Notes: generated from the sequence alone by a model not told the origin. Positions 34,836 through 43,050 are shown, counted from the first letter of the stretch. The stretch is DNA of 64,000 nucleotides from SZUA-430 sp964547645 (GCA_964547645.1 CAZJOM010000005.1:35147-99146); one strand, 5' to 3'. Numbers and translations are program-made.

Positions 34836-34876
34836 GAGTGCTTATCCCTTCGGGCGCAAGTATCCGAGGGATGCTT

Positions 34877-34893
34877 AGCGAGGGGCGTGCCAA
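34877..34893 (-). promoter_or_regulatory. Sigma-54 promoter of the flgI operon
   Basis: On the minus strand the sequence is TTGGCACGCCCCTCGCT. It has the full -24 element TTGGCACG and GG-N10-GC spacing, with TCGC in place of TTGC at -12. The predicted transcript starts near 34867, about 31 bp before the flgI ATG. This predicts dependence on RpoN and an enhancer-binding activator such as FlbD. Confidence 0.82.
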
Positions 34894-34984
34894 GAAGAAC
34901 GACTGGTAAGCCGTTGAGTTTGTTGGCTTGGCGGCCGGCGGCGGGGAAGCGGTTTTGGCCGGGCGGCAAAAATTGCAGGGCTCT

Positions 34985-35000
34985 TTTAGCCGATCTTAAC
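34985..35000 (+). promoter_or_regulatory. Degenerate CtrA-like site before fliX
   Basis: TTTA-N7-TTAAC lies 47-63 bp upstream of the fliX start. One half-site differs from TTAA by one base. In Caulobacter, fliX is under CtrA control, which makes this plausible but not firm. Confidence 0.35.
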
Positions 35001-35047
35001 TGCGTTCGAGGATGCTCCAAGGGCCGAAGAAGGCTGGAAGGTCACCT

Positions 35048-35470
35048 ATGAAGGTCGATGGAACGCGACAGATCGAGACCGTGCGTACGACGCGCGTCCG
35101 CGCGCCATCGGGCTTTGGCGGTGCGTTTGCGCCTGAAATGCCGGCCGAGACCCGTGCAACGTCGGCTGCAACCGGCGCGGCGCCTTTGGCGGGTGTCGAT
35201 GCGCTGATCGCTTTGCAAGAAGTGCCAAGCGCCACCACGGGCCGCGCCAAGGCGGCGCGGCGGGGGCGGGACATGCTCGACCTGCTGGACGATGTGCGGG
35301 AAGGGTTGCTTGACGGCGGTGTGCGGCGCAGCACGCTGCAGCGTTTGCTGCAGCTGGTCAGCGTCAATCGGGAGGAGTTTCTCGACCCGGGCCTTGCGGC
35401 GACCTTGGACGATATCGAGCTTCGGGCCCGGGTGGAGCTTGCCAAGCTCAATTTCGTGGACGCGGCGTAG
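35048..35470 (+). CDS. fliX: Flagellar assembly regulator FliX
   Basis: FliX, known from Caulobacter, couples early basal-body assembly to activation of the sigma-54 regulator FlbD. This 140-residue protein has a disordered N-terminus and the conserved C-terminal helical half: AGVDALIALQEVP, GRDMLDLLDDVREGLLDGGV, and NREEFLDPGLAATLDDIELR followed by ARVELAKL. It is divergent from the sigma-54-driven flgI operon. The ATG at 35048 was chosen over an in-frame ATG 36 bp upstream because the family starts MKVDGT. Confidence 0.92.
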   Translation: MKVDGTRQIETVRTTRVRAPSGFGGAFAPEMPAETRATSAATGAAPLAGVDALIALQEVPSATTGRAKAARRGRDMLDLLDDVREGLLDGGVRRSTLQRLLQLVSVNREEFLDPGLAATLDDIELRARVELAKLNFVDAA

Positions 35471-35605
35471 CCCTGCCGGGTTTGCCATTCCGCCATAAAC
35501 CCTTAATTTCCTTTACTTTTTCCGTCGTTGATGCCGTACAGGCAGCACCATATATTCCGGCCACTTTGGCAGCCTGCGTCGCGCCGAGGGAGGAAGAACA
35601 AAAAC

Positions 35606-36022
35606 ATGGGCGTCGTGCTTCCGACTGATTACCGGCCGTCTGACGACGAGCCGTTCATGAACGAGCGTCAGCGCGAATATTTTCGTCAACGCTTGAACCG
35701 CTGGAAAGACGAGATCCTTCGCGAGTCGAAGGAGACGCTGCACAATCTGGCGAGCGATTCCGTGCCGCATGCCGATCTTGCCGACCGCGCGTCGAGCGAG
35801 GCGGAGCGCGCGAACGAGTTACGCGCACGCGACCGGCAGCGGAAGTTGATCTCCAAAATCGATGCCGCGCTCCGGCGGATCGAAGAGGGGACGTACGGGT
35901 TCTGCGAGGACACGGGGGATCCGATCAGCCTGCGCCGCCTGGAAGCCCGCCCGATCGCGACACTCAGCATCGAAGCGCAAGAGCGGCACGAGAAGCGCGA
36001 AAAGGTCTACCGGGACGATTGA
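35606..36022 (+). CDS. dksA: RNA polymerase-binding protein DksA, single-cysteine form
   Basis: DksA enters the RNA polymerase secondary channel and works with ppGpp. The 138-residue protein has the long coiled coil (MNERQREYFRQRLNRWKDEI to SKIDAALRRIEEGTYG) with an acidic tip (ASDSVPHADLADRAS). In the globular end only the first zinc-finger cysteine remains (GFCEDTGDPISLRRLEARP), and the others are replaced (CEDT and SIEA). That pattern is typical of alphaproteobacterial DksA, where the lone thiol can sense oxidation. GGGAGGAAG precedes the ATG at 35606. Confidence 0.95.
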   Translation: MGVVLPTDYRPSDDEPFMNERQREYFRQRLNRWKDEILRESKETLHNLASDSVPHADLADRASSEAERANELRARDRQRKLISKIDAALRRIEEGTYGFCEDTGDPISLRRLEARPIATLSIEAQERHEKREKVYRDD

Positions 36023-36033
36023 GTTCTTCGCTC

Positions 36034-36189
36034 GCAAGAAGATTGAACCACAAAGCACACCAAGCCTCTCTGCCCTACCAACGCCTGCTCGGGCAGGGCG
36101 CGGCAGGGTCGTTTCTCGCAAAGCCATGCCACCGTCGTTCAATGGCAAGCACGAGCGGCTTGGTGTGCTTTGTGGTTCAATCTTCTTGC
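36034..36189. repeat. 156-bp inverted-repeat element with 33-bp perfect arms
   Basis: The arms at 36034-36066 and 36157-36189 are exact reverse complements over 33 bp, beginning GCAAGAAGATTGAACC. The 90-bp interior has no coding sign. It begins 12 bp after dksA. The outer sequence resembles that of the element at 49207-49519, so the two appear to belong to one non-coding palindromic repeat family. Confidence 0.85.
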
Positions 36190-36199
36190 TTCGATGCCG

Positions 36200-36532
36200 T
36201 CAGGCTTTTCGACCTCTGAATTTTATGAGGTTCTGGCAGGCCGTAAGCCCTGAAGCGCGAGCCCACGCTTCGGCGTGGGCTATCTCGGGAGCCAACTTCT
36301 CGAGCGACTCTCTGGACCACAGAGGTTGTACGTCCCCAATCGGAAGAGTGTCAGTTTCGGAATCGATCATCCGGAGCGTGACGATGTCGGGGTCGTTCCG
36401 TAGGTCAGCCTGGGCGGCAAGCGAAGTGATTTTCCGAGTTCCCTCGATGAAACTCATGCGTTGATCCTGCATCGCCTCAGCAGTCTCTGCGAGTTCCGAG
36501 AGAATTTTTTGCAGATAGCTTTCACGGGTCAT
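36200..36532 (-). CDS. Small hypothetical protein within repeat-rich DNA
   Basis: A 110-residue protein that starts TRESYLQKILSELAETAEAM and continues SFIEGTRKITSLAAQADLRN, then IDSETDTLPIGDVQPLW. The IDSETDTLP segment reminds me of a small DUF group (possibly DUF2489), which I cannot confirm. No membrane segment is seen. The ATG at 36532 is chosen for the domain; the frame stays open to 36589. The gene lies between the inverted-repeat element at 36034-36189 and a CGAAG-rich repeat arm at about 36591-36645. Confidence 0.6.
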   Translation of the reverse strand: MTRESYLQKILSELAETAEAMQDQRMSFIEGTRKITSLAAQADLRNDPDIVTLRMIDSETDTLPIGDVQPLWSRESLEKLAPEIAHAEAWARASGLTACQNLIKFRGRKA

Positions 36533-36590
36533 TCGCGCAGAGTAGTTCGCCTCGGCGAAAAGAAACAGACCTGGGCGCGTAGCGTCCATC

Positions 36591-36645
36591 TCTCTTATCT
36601 TCGTGAACCTTCGAGTATCTTCGCGCCTTTGTGGTGAAAATAGGG
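36591..36645. repeat. CGAAG-type intergenic repeat, single arm
   Basis: Read on the minus strand this is CACCACAAAGGCGCGAAGAT followed by a CTCGAAGG and CACGAAGATAAG run, with repeats of about 9 bp built on CGAAG. The same unit occurs in the inner arms of the element at 49207-49519. No open reading frame or hairpin partner was found next to it. Confidence 0.55.
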
Positions 36646-36685
36646 AAGCGCCACGCGCTCCGCTGCCCGACGCAAAAAAGAAAAA

Positions 36686-36705
36686 GGCCGGGAGCGCTCC
36701 CGGCC
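36686..36705. terminator. Bidirectional terminator between hypothetical gene and flgH
   Basis: GGCCGGGAGCGCTCCCGGCC is a perfect 20-bp palindrome flanked by A-rich sequence on the left and a T-rich run on the right (TTTCCTTTTT). It can end transcription in both directions and probably closes the flgF-flgG-flgA-flgH operon. Confidence 0.85.
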
Positions 36706-36737
36706 TTTCCTTTTTCTGACGGCTGGTGGTGGCAGCG

Positions 36738-37484
36738 TCAGAAGGGGAACAGGATGTCGACGATCTGTTGGCCGTAGCGCGGCTGTTGGACGTCGGTGAT
36801 GTGGCCGCGGCCGCCGTAGGAGATGCGGGCTTCGGCCATCTGCGTGTGTTTGACTTCGTTCGTGGCGCTGATGTCTTCCGGGCGGACGATGCCCGAGACC
36901 GAGAGATCGCGCAGTTCGAAGTTCACGCGCACTTCTTGATGGCCTTCGAGCACCAGATTGCCGTTCGGCAGGACTTGCGTCACGACGGCGGCGACGGTGA
37001 GTTCGACTTGTTCCTTGCGGTTGACCGAGCCTTGACCTTCGCTGGACGAATCCGTGCCGAGGTTGATTGCGGCCTTCGGGTCGAAGCCGTCCGGCAGGAA
37101 CTGGCCGGCGGCGGCGCCTTCGAGACCGAGCAAGTTCGTGACGTCGGCTTTCTCTTCACCTTTGCGGCTGCGCGAGGTTTGGTTCGAGACGACGGCCTTA
37201 TCGGAGATGTCGATCTTGACGGTCAAAATATCGCCGATCTTCGACGCGCGTTGATCCTTGAAGAACGAGCGCGCACCCGACGCCCAGAGCGAGTTCGCCT
37301 GATGGTAGGCCACTTCTTGGCGCGGCATCGGCATCGTCACCTGGCGATCGCCGCTGCGGTCGCGCGGATCGATGATCGGCGTGAGCTCGGGGGCTTGGCC
37401 GACCGTGTTCAAACGATCGATCGTCGAGCAGGCGCCGAGCGATGCGGCGAGGCCAAGAAGGGTGAGGGCATTGGTCATGCGCAT
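36738..37484 (-). CDS. flgH: Flagellar L-ring lipoprotein FlgH
   Basis: FlgH forms the outer-membrane L ring. The 248-residue precursor has a lipoprotein signal with lipobox LGAC (LLGLAASLGACSTID), so it is lipidated. Typical segments are NSLWASGARSFFKDQRASKI followed by GDILTVKIDISDKAVVSNQT, LPNGNLVLEGHQEVRVN and VRPEDISATNEV. I chose ATG at 37484; a GTG at 37502 overlapping the flgA stop is possible. It is last in the flgF-flgG-flgA-flgH operon. Confidence 0.95.
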   Translation of the reverse strand: MRMTNALTLLGLAASLGACSTIDRLNTVGQAPELTPIIDPRDRSGDRQVTMPMPRQEVAYHQANSLWASGARSFFKDQRASKIGDILTVKIDISDKAVVSNQTSRSRKGEEKADVTNLLGLEGAAAGQFLPDGFDPKAAINLGTDSSSEGQGSVNRKEQVELTVAAVVTQVLPNGNLVLEGHQEVRVNFELRDLSVSGIVRPEDISATNEVKHTQMAEARISYGGRGHITDVQQPRYGQQIVDILFPF

Positions 37485-37498
37485 GGTTGTTGTCTTTC

Positions 37499-38221
37499 TC
37501 ACTCGGCGGCCGCAAGCGTTGCGGCGGCAGTTGAAACGGAAGCTGTGCCTGCGGCGGTGACGCGTGCTTCGACGGTGCGGCGCGAGCGGGCATTCAGGAT
37601 CGAAATCGTGTCGCCTTTGGCGCCGTCGGACTGCGCTTGACCTTGGGCGGTCAGCTCGATGCCCGGCAGCGAATAGACGAGTGTGACGAGGTCGCCTTTC
37701 TTGATCAGAACCGCTTTCTTCACGTCGTAGGCGAACAGCGGCGTGTTGGCGCGCAGTGCGCGGCGTGCGGTTTGGCCGGCGATGTCGTTCGCGGCGGTCA
37801 GCAGTGACGTGCTCAACCGATCGGCGGGGAGCTCGACCGTCGTCAGGTCAGCGGCGGCGATCGTTTCGCCGGCGGCGACGTCGCGGTTCAACGCGGGCGC
37901 GCTCACCACCGGCAATGCGCTGCCGGTGAGGTTGGTGAGCTCCTGTGTACCGTAGATGCCGGTATGGCTCAGCGTTGCGGCGAAGCCTTGGCGTTGCGGA
38001 TCGTAGGTGAGGGCCGCGATCTCCCAGCGCGATTGAGCGCCGGGGAGCGTGAGCTGAAAAGCGGAGTCGGCGAGCGTGACACGGTAGCGGCCCGGCGTCG
38101 GCAGGCGCGCTGCGATCGTGTCGGCGATGCGGGTCGCGATCGCATCGGCCTGGACCGTCGTGTCGGCGGCGGCGGAACTTGCGGCGGCGAGTGCAACTGT
38201 GAGAGCGAAGAGAATACGCAT
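37499..38221 (-). CDS. flgA: Flagellar basal-body P-ring formation chaperone FlgA
   Basis: FlgA is a periplasmic chaperone for P-ring (FlgI) assembly. The 240-residue protein has a signal peptide (MRILFALTVALAAASSAAAD) and a C-terminal SAF domain: NRDVAAGETIAAADLTTVEL, ARRALRANTPLFAYDVKKAV and KKGDLVTLVYSLPGIELTAQ. It starts 14 bp after flgG ends. Confidence 0.93.
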   Translation of the reverse strand: MRILFALTVALAAASSAAADTTVQADAIATRIADTIAARLPTPGRYRVTLADSAFQLTLPGAQSRWEIAALTYDPQRQGFAATLSHTGIYGTQELTNLTGSALPVVSAPALNRDVAAGETIAAADLTTVELPADRLSTSLLTAANDIAGQTARRALRANTPLFAYDVKKAVLIKKGDLVTLVYSLPGIELTAQGQAQSDGAKGDTISILNARSRRTVEARVTAAGTASVSTAAATLAAAE

Positions 38222-38235
38222 GGATCAGTTCTCCC

Positions 38236-39024
<789 letters not shown>

Positions 39025-39040
39025 GGATCAGTCTCCTATC

Positions 39041-39769
39041 TCAAGCTTTGACCTCGCCGAGCCGTTGCACGGCGCGGCGGATCAGGTCGTCGGTTGCGTT
39101 CAATGTTTCGCTGGAGTGCTGATAGGCGCGCAGCACTTCGATCATCTTGGTCATTTCGGTCACGGCTTCGACGTTCGAGCGTTCGATCATGCCTTGCAGC
39201 ACGCGCGCGTTCGTCGCCGGGGTCGGCGAGGCAGTCGCGGAATAGAGGTTCTTACCCTCTTTGCTGAGCGCTGCGGGCGGAAATGAGACGACGCGGAGCT
39301 TGCCGGCGATGCCTTGCGCGGTCGAAACGGTGCCGTCCTGGGCGATCTTGATCGAGGTTTCGCCGGCTGGGATCGTAATTTCGCCGCCGTCGGACATGAC
39401 GGTGTCGCCGTCGGAGGTGACGATGCGGCCTGTCGCGTCGAGCTTCAAATGGCCGTCGCGCGTATAGCGTTCGCCGGCTTGGGTGCGAACGACCAGAAAG
39501 CCCGAACCTTCGACCGCGACGTCGAGCGGTGCGCCGGTTTGATCCAGCGCGCCCGGATTGAAGTCGCGCAGAACGCCCCAGTCACGCACGAACGAGATCT
39601 CGCTCGTCGCGGCGTTGTCGCCCGTCACGGGGACGAGCAGTTCCTCGAACACCGGCGTCTCACGTTTGAACCCTGCGGTCGACGTGTTCGCGAGATTGTT
39701 CGCAATGATTTCCATATTTCTGCGCAGCGCCATTTGCGCCGACAGACCGACGAGCAATGCATTTTCCAT
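39041..39769 (-). CDS. flgF: Flagellar proximal rod protein FlgF
   Basis: FlgF is a proximal rod subunit. The 242-residue protein begins ENALLVGLSAQMALRRNMEI, then ANNLANTSTAGFKRETPVFE, has DVAVEGSGFLVVRTQAGERY and ends EMTKMIEVLRAYQHSSETLN. I chose ATG at 39769, where rod proteins start. It heads the four-gene operon, with a sigma-54 promoter 57-73 bp upstream. Confidence 0.96.
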   Translation of the reverse strand: MENALLVGLSAQMALRRNMEIIANNLANTSTAGFKRETPVFEELLVPVTGDNAATSEISFVRDWGVLRDFNPGALDQTGAPLDVAVEGSGFLVVRTQAGERYTRDGHLKLDATGRIVTSDGDTVMSDGGEITIPAGETSIKIAQDGTVSTAQGIAGKLRVVSFPPAALSKEGKNLYSATASPTPATNARVLQGMIERSNVEAVTEMTKMIEVLRAYQHSSETLNATDDLIRRAVQRLGEVKA

Positions 39770-39825
39770 GTGCGGCCACCACTCCGCTGGCACCGGCGGG
39801 ACTGCCGATGCCTGACCACTTCCTT

Positions 39826-39842
39826 AGCAGCGCGCGTGCCAA
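39826..39842 (-). promoter_or_regulatory. Sigma-54 promoter of the flgF-flgG-flgA-flgH operon
   Basis: On the minus strand the sequence is TTGGCACGCGCGCTGCT, with a perfect -24 element, GG-N10-GC spacing and CTGC at -12. The predicted start is near 39815, about 46 bp before the flgF ATG. The first eight bases are identical to the flgI promoter. Confidence 0.87.
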
Positions 39843-39890
39843 TGATGAATCGCGCGGAAATCCGCTATTTTCCTATGTAATCTTTCATTA

Positions 39891-39906
39891 AGGCGCGGCA
39901 ATTGCC
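39891..39906 (+). promoter_or_regulatory. Possible sigma-54 promoter of the fliL operon
   Basis: AGGCGCGGCAATTGCC on the plus strand has GG-N10-GC spacing and TTGC at -12, but A replaces T before the GG and the -24 box is GGCGCG. It is weaker than the flgF and flgI boxes. A start would fall near 39917, about 100 bp before fliL. Confidence 0.4.
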
Positions 39907-40017
39907 CGGCAAAAACTGCCGAAGGGCGAACCGAAATTTAACTACAGTGGCTGCAATTTTAGCGAACAAGAACAGCGATCCGTCTGTGCACGGACTTTGG
40001 TGGGATCAAGAGCGCTC

Positions 40018-40629
40018 ATGGCCAGCGATAAGAAAGCCGACGACAAAGCAAAGACCGATGCCGAGGCGAAGCCGGAAGGCGCCGAAGGCGAAGGTCAGGC
40101 CGAAAAGCCGAAGGGGCGCTTCGCGTTTCTGACGAAGTTTTTGTCGAAGAAGATGCTGATGTTCGTGGTGGCGCCGGTCGTGGCGCTGCTTCTGATCGGC
40201 GGCGGCGCCTATTTCTTCCTGTTCTCGGGCGGTGAGGCAGAAACTGCCGCGGCCGAGGGCGAACACGGCGAGGGCGGGGCGCACGGCGAGGCGAAGGCCG
40301 AGGCGGAAGTGCATCATCCGATTTTCTACGACGTGCCGGACATCCTGGTGAACGTGGCGAGCGGCGGCGACAAACCGGCGTTCTTGAAGCTTGCGGTTTC
40401 GCTTGAGCTTGAGGGCGAAGAGGAAGAGGCGACGAAGGCTGCGATCGAACCGGTGGTGCCGCGCGTGGTCGATCAGCTGCAAACCTACCTGCGCGAACTG
40501 CGGGTCGAGGATCTGAGCGGGTCGGCGTCGATGTTCCGCTTGAAGGAAGAGATTTTGCGCCGGGTGAACCTCGCGGTCGAGCCGGTGAAAGTGAAAGACG
40601 TTCTGTTCCGCGAAATGATCATTCAGTAA
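40018..40629 (+). CDS. fliL: Flagellar basal-body-associated protein FliL
   Basis: FliL surrounds the stator units and supports motor torque. The 203-residue protein has a charged Lys/Glu-rich cytoplasmic N-terminus, one membrane segment (KMLMFVVAPVVALLLIGGGA), a Glu/Gly/His-rich linker, and the periplasmic domain with FYDVPDILVNVASGGDKPAF and LKLAVSLELEGEEEEA. The ATG at 40018 follows AAGAG. It heads the fliL-fliM-DUF6468-MotE operon. Confidence 0.94.
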   Translation: MASDKKADDKAKTDAEAKPEGAEGEGQAEKPKGRFAFLTKFLSKKMLMFVVAPVVALLLIGGGAYFFLFSGGEAETAAAEGEHGEGGAHGEAKAEAEVHHPIFYDVPDILVNVASGGDKPAFLKLAVSLELEGEEEEATKAAIEPVVPRVVDQLQTYLRELRVEDLSGSASMFRLKEEILRRVNLAVEPVKVKDVLFREMIIQ

Positions 40630-40644
40630 CGAGTACTTGAGCCT

Positions 40645-41820
40645 ATGAGCGGCAACAAAGACGATCTCGATATGCAAGAAGCGGCGGCGGCTGAGGCACC
40701 GGCGGAAGCTGCGCCGCCTGCGGCCGACGCGGCGGCCGCGCCTGCGAGTGGCGAGGCGCCTGCGGGCGGCGATGCCGATGCCGATGCGGCGGCGTGGGAA
40801 GCGTCGCTCAGCGAGGGCGATGGTGCTGCGGCTGCCGAGGGCAGTTCCGAGCGCGTCTTGAACCAAGACGAAATCGACAATTTGCTTGGCTTCGACGGTG
40901 GCGGCAGCGGTACCGACGAGCGCACCGGCATCAAGGCGATCGTCAACTCGGCGTTGGTTTCGTACGAACGCCTGCCGTTGCTCGAGATCGTGTTCGACCG
41001 GCTTGTGCGGTTGATGACGACGAGCTTGCGCAACTTCACCTCCGACAACGTCGAGGTCAGCCTCGACAACGTGTCGTCGGTGCGCTTTGGCGACTATCTG
41101 AATTCGATTCCGCTGCCCGCGATTTTGGCGGTGTTTCGGGCAGAGGAGCTCGACAACTACGGCCTGATGACGGTCGACTCGAACCTGATCTATTCGATCG
41201 TGGACGTTCTTCTGGGCGGACGCCGCGGGACGGCTGCGATGCGCGTCGAAGGGCGTCCCTATACGACGATCGAGCGCAGTCTCGTGCAGCGTATGCTTGA
41301 GGTCGTGCTGGCGGACTTGCAGATCGCGTTCGAGCCGGTGTCGAAGGTTCGCTTTGGGTTGGACCGCATCGAGATCAATCCGCGCTTTGCGGCGATCGCG
41401 CGGCCGGCGAATGCGGCGGTGCTGGTGAAGCTGCGCGTCGACATGGAAGATCGCGGCGGACGAGTCGAACTGCTGTTGCCGTACGCGACGCTGGAACCGA
41501 TCCGCGAGCTGCTGCTGCAGATGTTCATGGGCGAAAAATTCGGCCGCGACTCGATTTGGGAAGGCCACTTGGCGACCGAGCTGTGGCGCACGAATGTCGA
41601 TCTTGAAGCCGTGCTCGACGAGATGCCGATGACGCTGAATGACGTCATGAACCTCGAGGTCGGGCAGACGTTGATGCTGAACGTCGGACCGGAAGCGCCG
41701 ATCGAGCTTCGCTGCGGCGGTGTGGGATTGTTCGCCGGGCGGATGGGCCGCGTGGGCCATCAGGTTTCGGTTCGGGTTGAAAACTCAATGCAACGGCGCC
41801 AAGCGCCGACAGGGGCGTAA
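40645..41820 (+). CDS. fliM: Flagellar motor switch protein FliM
   Basis: FliM is the C-ring switch subunit that binds phospho-CheY. The 391-residue protein carries an unusual Ala/Glu/Asp-rich N-terminus of about 70 residues before the CheY-binding motif RVLNQDEIDNLLGF, which normally lies at the very N-terminus. The CheC-like middle domain (NYGLMTVDSNLIYSIVDVLL, then GGRRGTAAM) and the C-terminal SpoA domain (NVGPEAPIELRCGGVGLFAG) are intact. It lies 15 bp after fliL. Confidence 0.95.
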   Translation: MSGNKDDLDMQEAAAAEAPAEAAPPAADAAAAPASGEAPAGGDADADAAAWEASLSEGDGAAAAEGSSERVLNQDEIDNLLGFDGGGSGTDERTGIKAIVNSALVSYERLPLLEIVFDRLVRLMTTSLRNFTSDNVEVSLDNVSSVRFGDYLNSIPLPAILAVFRAEELDNYGLMTVDSNLIYSIVDVLLGGRRGTAAMRVEGRPYTTIERSLVQRMLEVVLADLQIAFEPVSKVRFGLDRIEINPRFAAIARPANAAVLVKLRVDMEDRGGRVELLLPYATLEPIRELLLQMFMGEKFGRDSIWEGHLATELWRTNVDLEAVLDEMPMTLNDVMNLEVGQTLMLNVGPEAPIELRCGGVGLFAGRMGRVGHQVSVRVENSMQRRQAPTGA

Positions 41821-41823
41821 CAG

Positions 41824-42204
41824 ATGGACAGCACGCTGATTATCAATGGGGTCGTGATCGCACTTTTGGCGGCGACGATTTTCTATGCGTTCAGGCTGGA
41901 GCGGAAGCTCGAAGCGATGCGCAGTGCGCAAGCGGCGTTCGGCGATATCATCCGGGAGCTGAACAAGGCGACCGCGCGCGCGGAGGCCGGCATTCAGGGT
42001 CTGCGCGCGACAGCGGAGACGTCCGGACATTCGTTGGATGACAAGATAAAGCGCGCGCGCAGCGTCGGCGACGAACTCGGCATTCTGGTGCAGGCGGGGC
42101 AGCGGCTCGGCCAGCGCATCGAAACGATGCGTCCGGCGGCACCGGTGCGCACGCAATCGAATCCGGCCGGTGAGGCGCTTCGCGCGCTCGGCGGCCTGCG
42201 GTAA
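41824..42204 (+). CDS. DUF6468 membrane protein of the motor operon
   Basis: A 126-residue protein with one N-terminal membrane segment (LIINGVVIALLAATIFYAFR), then a helical, probably coiled-coil region (LERKLEAMRSAQAAFGDIIR, ELNKATARAEAGIQGLRATA). This is the DUF6468 pattern seen between fliM and the MotE-type gene in Alphaproteobacteria. The function is unknown, but location points to the stator or C ring. It starts 3 bp after fliM. Confidence 0.82.
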   Translation: MDSTLIINGVVIALLAATIFYAFRLERKLEAMRSAQAAFGDIIRELNKATARAEAGIQGLRATAETSGHSLDDKIKRARSVGDELGILVQAGQRLGQRIETMRPAAPVRTQSNPAGEALRALGGLR

Positions 42205-42218
42205 AGGAACGAACTCAC

Positions 42219-43031
42219 ATGTCTTCGCGCGTACGTTTGCTTCCGGCGCTGATCGGCGCTGCCGGGGTGTTGATGGTTTTGCGGCTCGGTGCGATGGCGT
42301 CGGCGGCCGAAGAGGCGAAGCCGGCCGAAGAGGCGGAGACGCATGCGGCGGAGACGCAGGCAGCGGAACCGGCAGCCGAGGCGCCCGACGCGCACGCAGA
42401 GGCCCCGACAGAGACGAAGACAGCAGAAGCGACGCCGGCGGCAGTTGCCACGCCGGAGCCTGCAACGAGCGGGATCGCGCAGGCTCAAACGAAGGGCGAG
42501 GCGCAGGTGCTAGAAAATTTGAGCGAGCGCCGCGCGGCGCTCGATGCGCGCGAACGCGACTTGTCGATGCGGGAGCAGCTGCTTGATGTGACCGAGAAAC
42601 GGGTCACGCAGCGCGTTGCGGAACTGAAAGATTTGGAGGCACGGTTGAACGCGTTGCTGACGCAGCGCGACGAGGCGGAGGAGGTTCAGCTGGCCTCGCT
42701 CGTGAAGACCTACGAGAACATGAAGCCGACGGATGCGGCGAAGATCTTCAACAAGCTCGACCGTGGCGTACTTCTGAGCGTTGCGTCCCGTATGAAGCCG
42801 GCGAAGATCGGCGCAGTGATGGCGGCGATGGAACCGGCGCGGGCGCAGGAACTGACGGTGATGCTGGCGAAGCGGATGTCTGTCGGCAAACCTGTCGCTG
42901 CTGCCAACCCGGCACCTGCACCGGTTCCGGTTGTTGCGCCGGCGCCGGTCGAGGCACCAGTGCCGGCACCGGCCGAACAGCCGCAGGCGGCAGTGCCGCC
43001 GGCCGCTCCGGCCGAGGCACCGCACGGCTGA
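42219..43031 (+). CDS. MotE-family protein with MgtE-like N domain
   Basis: A 270-residue protein with a signal/anchor near the N-terminus (LLPALIGAAGVLMVLRLGAM), a low-complexity Ala/Glu/Thr-rich stretch, and a coiled coil (RAALDARERDLSMREQLLDV, AELKDLEARLNALL). An MgtE-N/FliG-like helical domain follows (LVKTYENMKPTDAAKIFNKL, then VMAAMEPARAQELTVMLAKR), and the tail is rich in Pro and Ala. MotE proteins act with the flagellar stator in rhizobia. AAAGGA precedes the ATG, 14 bp after the DUF6468 gene. Confidence 0.85.
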   Translation: MSSRVRLLPALIGAAGVLMVLRLGAMASAAEEAKPAEEAETHAAETQAAEPAAEAPDAHAEAPTETKTAEATPAAVATPEPATSGIAQAQTKGEAQVLENLSERRAALDARERDLSMREQLLDVTEKRVTQRVAELKDLEARLNALLTQRDEAEEVQLASLVKTYENMKPTDAAKIFNKLDRGVLLSVASRMKPAKIGAVMAAMEPARAQELTVMLAKRMSVGKPVAAANPAPAPVPVVAPAPVEAPVPAPAEQPQAAVPPAAPAEAPHG

Positions 43032-43034
43032 TCC

Positions 43035-43050
43035 TTAACGCGGGTTTAAC
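43035..43050 (+). promoter_or_regulatory. CtrA-type box TTAA-N7-TTAAC
   Basis: TTAACGCGGGTTTAAC matches the CtrA consensus TTAA-N7-TTAAC exactly. It lies in the 66-bp gap between the MotE-type gene and the TPR gene, 48 bp before the GTG start, a suitable place for a cell-cycle-controlled promoter. Confidence 0.65.

Noticed and set aside
34955..34976. Possible sigma-54 site upstream of fliX (GGCC..TTGC)
   Set aside because: The distance between GG and GC is 11 or 12 bases in every reading, not 10.
34836..35047. Search for a structured RNA between flgI and fliX
   Set aside because: Only the promoter elements listed were supported; no convincing stem structure was seen.
35511..35525. Possible CtrA box before dksA (TTAA-N7-TACT)
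   Set aside because: The second half-site differs from TTAA at two positions.
40006..41760. A 584-codon minus-strand frame opposite fliL and fliM
   Set aside because: Its composition (Arg/His/Gln rich) and lack of motifs mark it as the complement of high-GC coding sequence.
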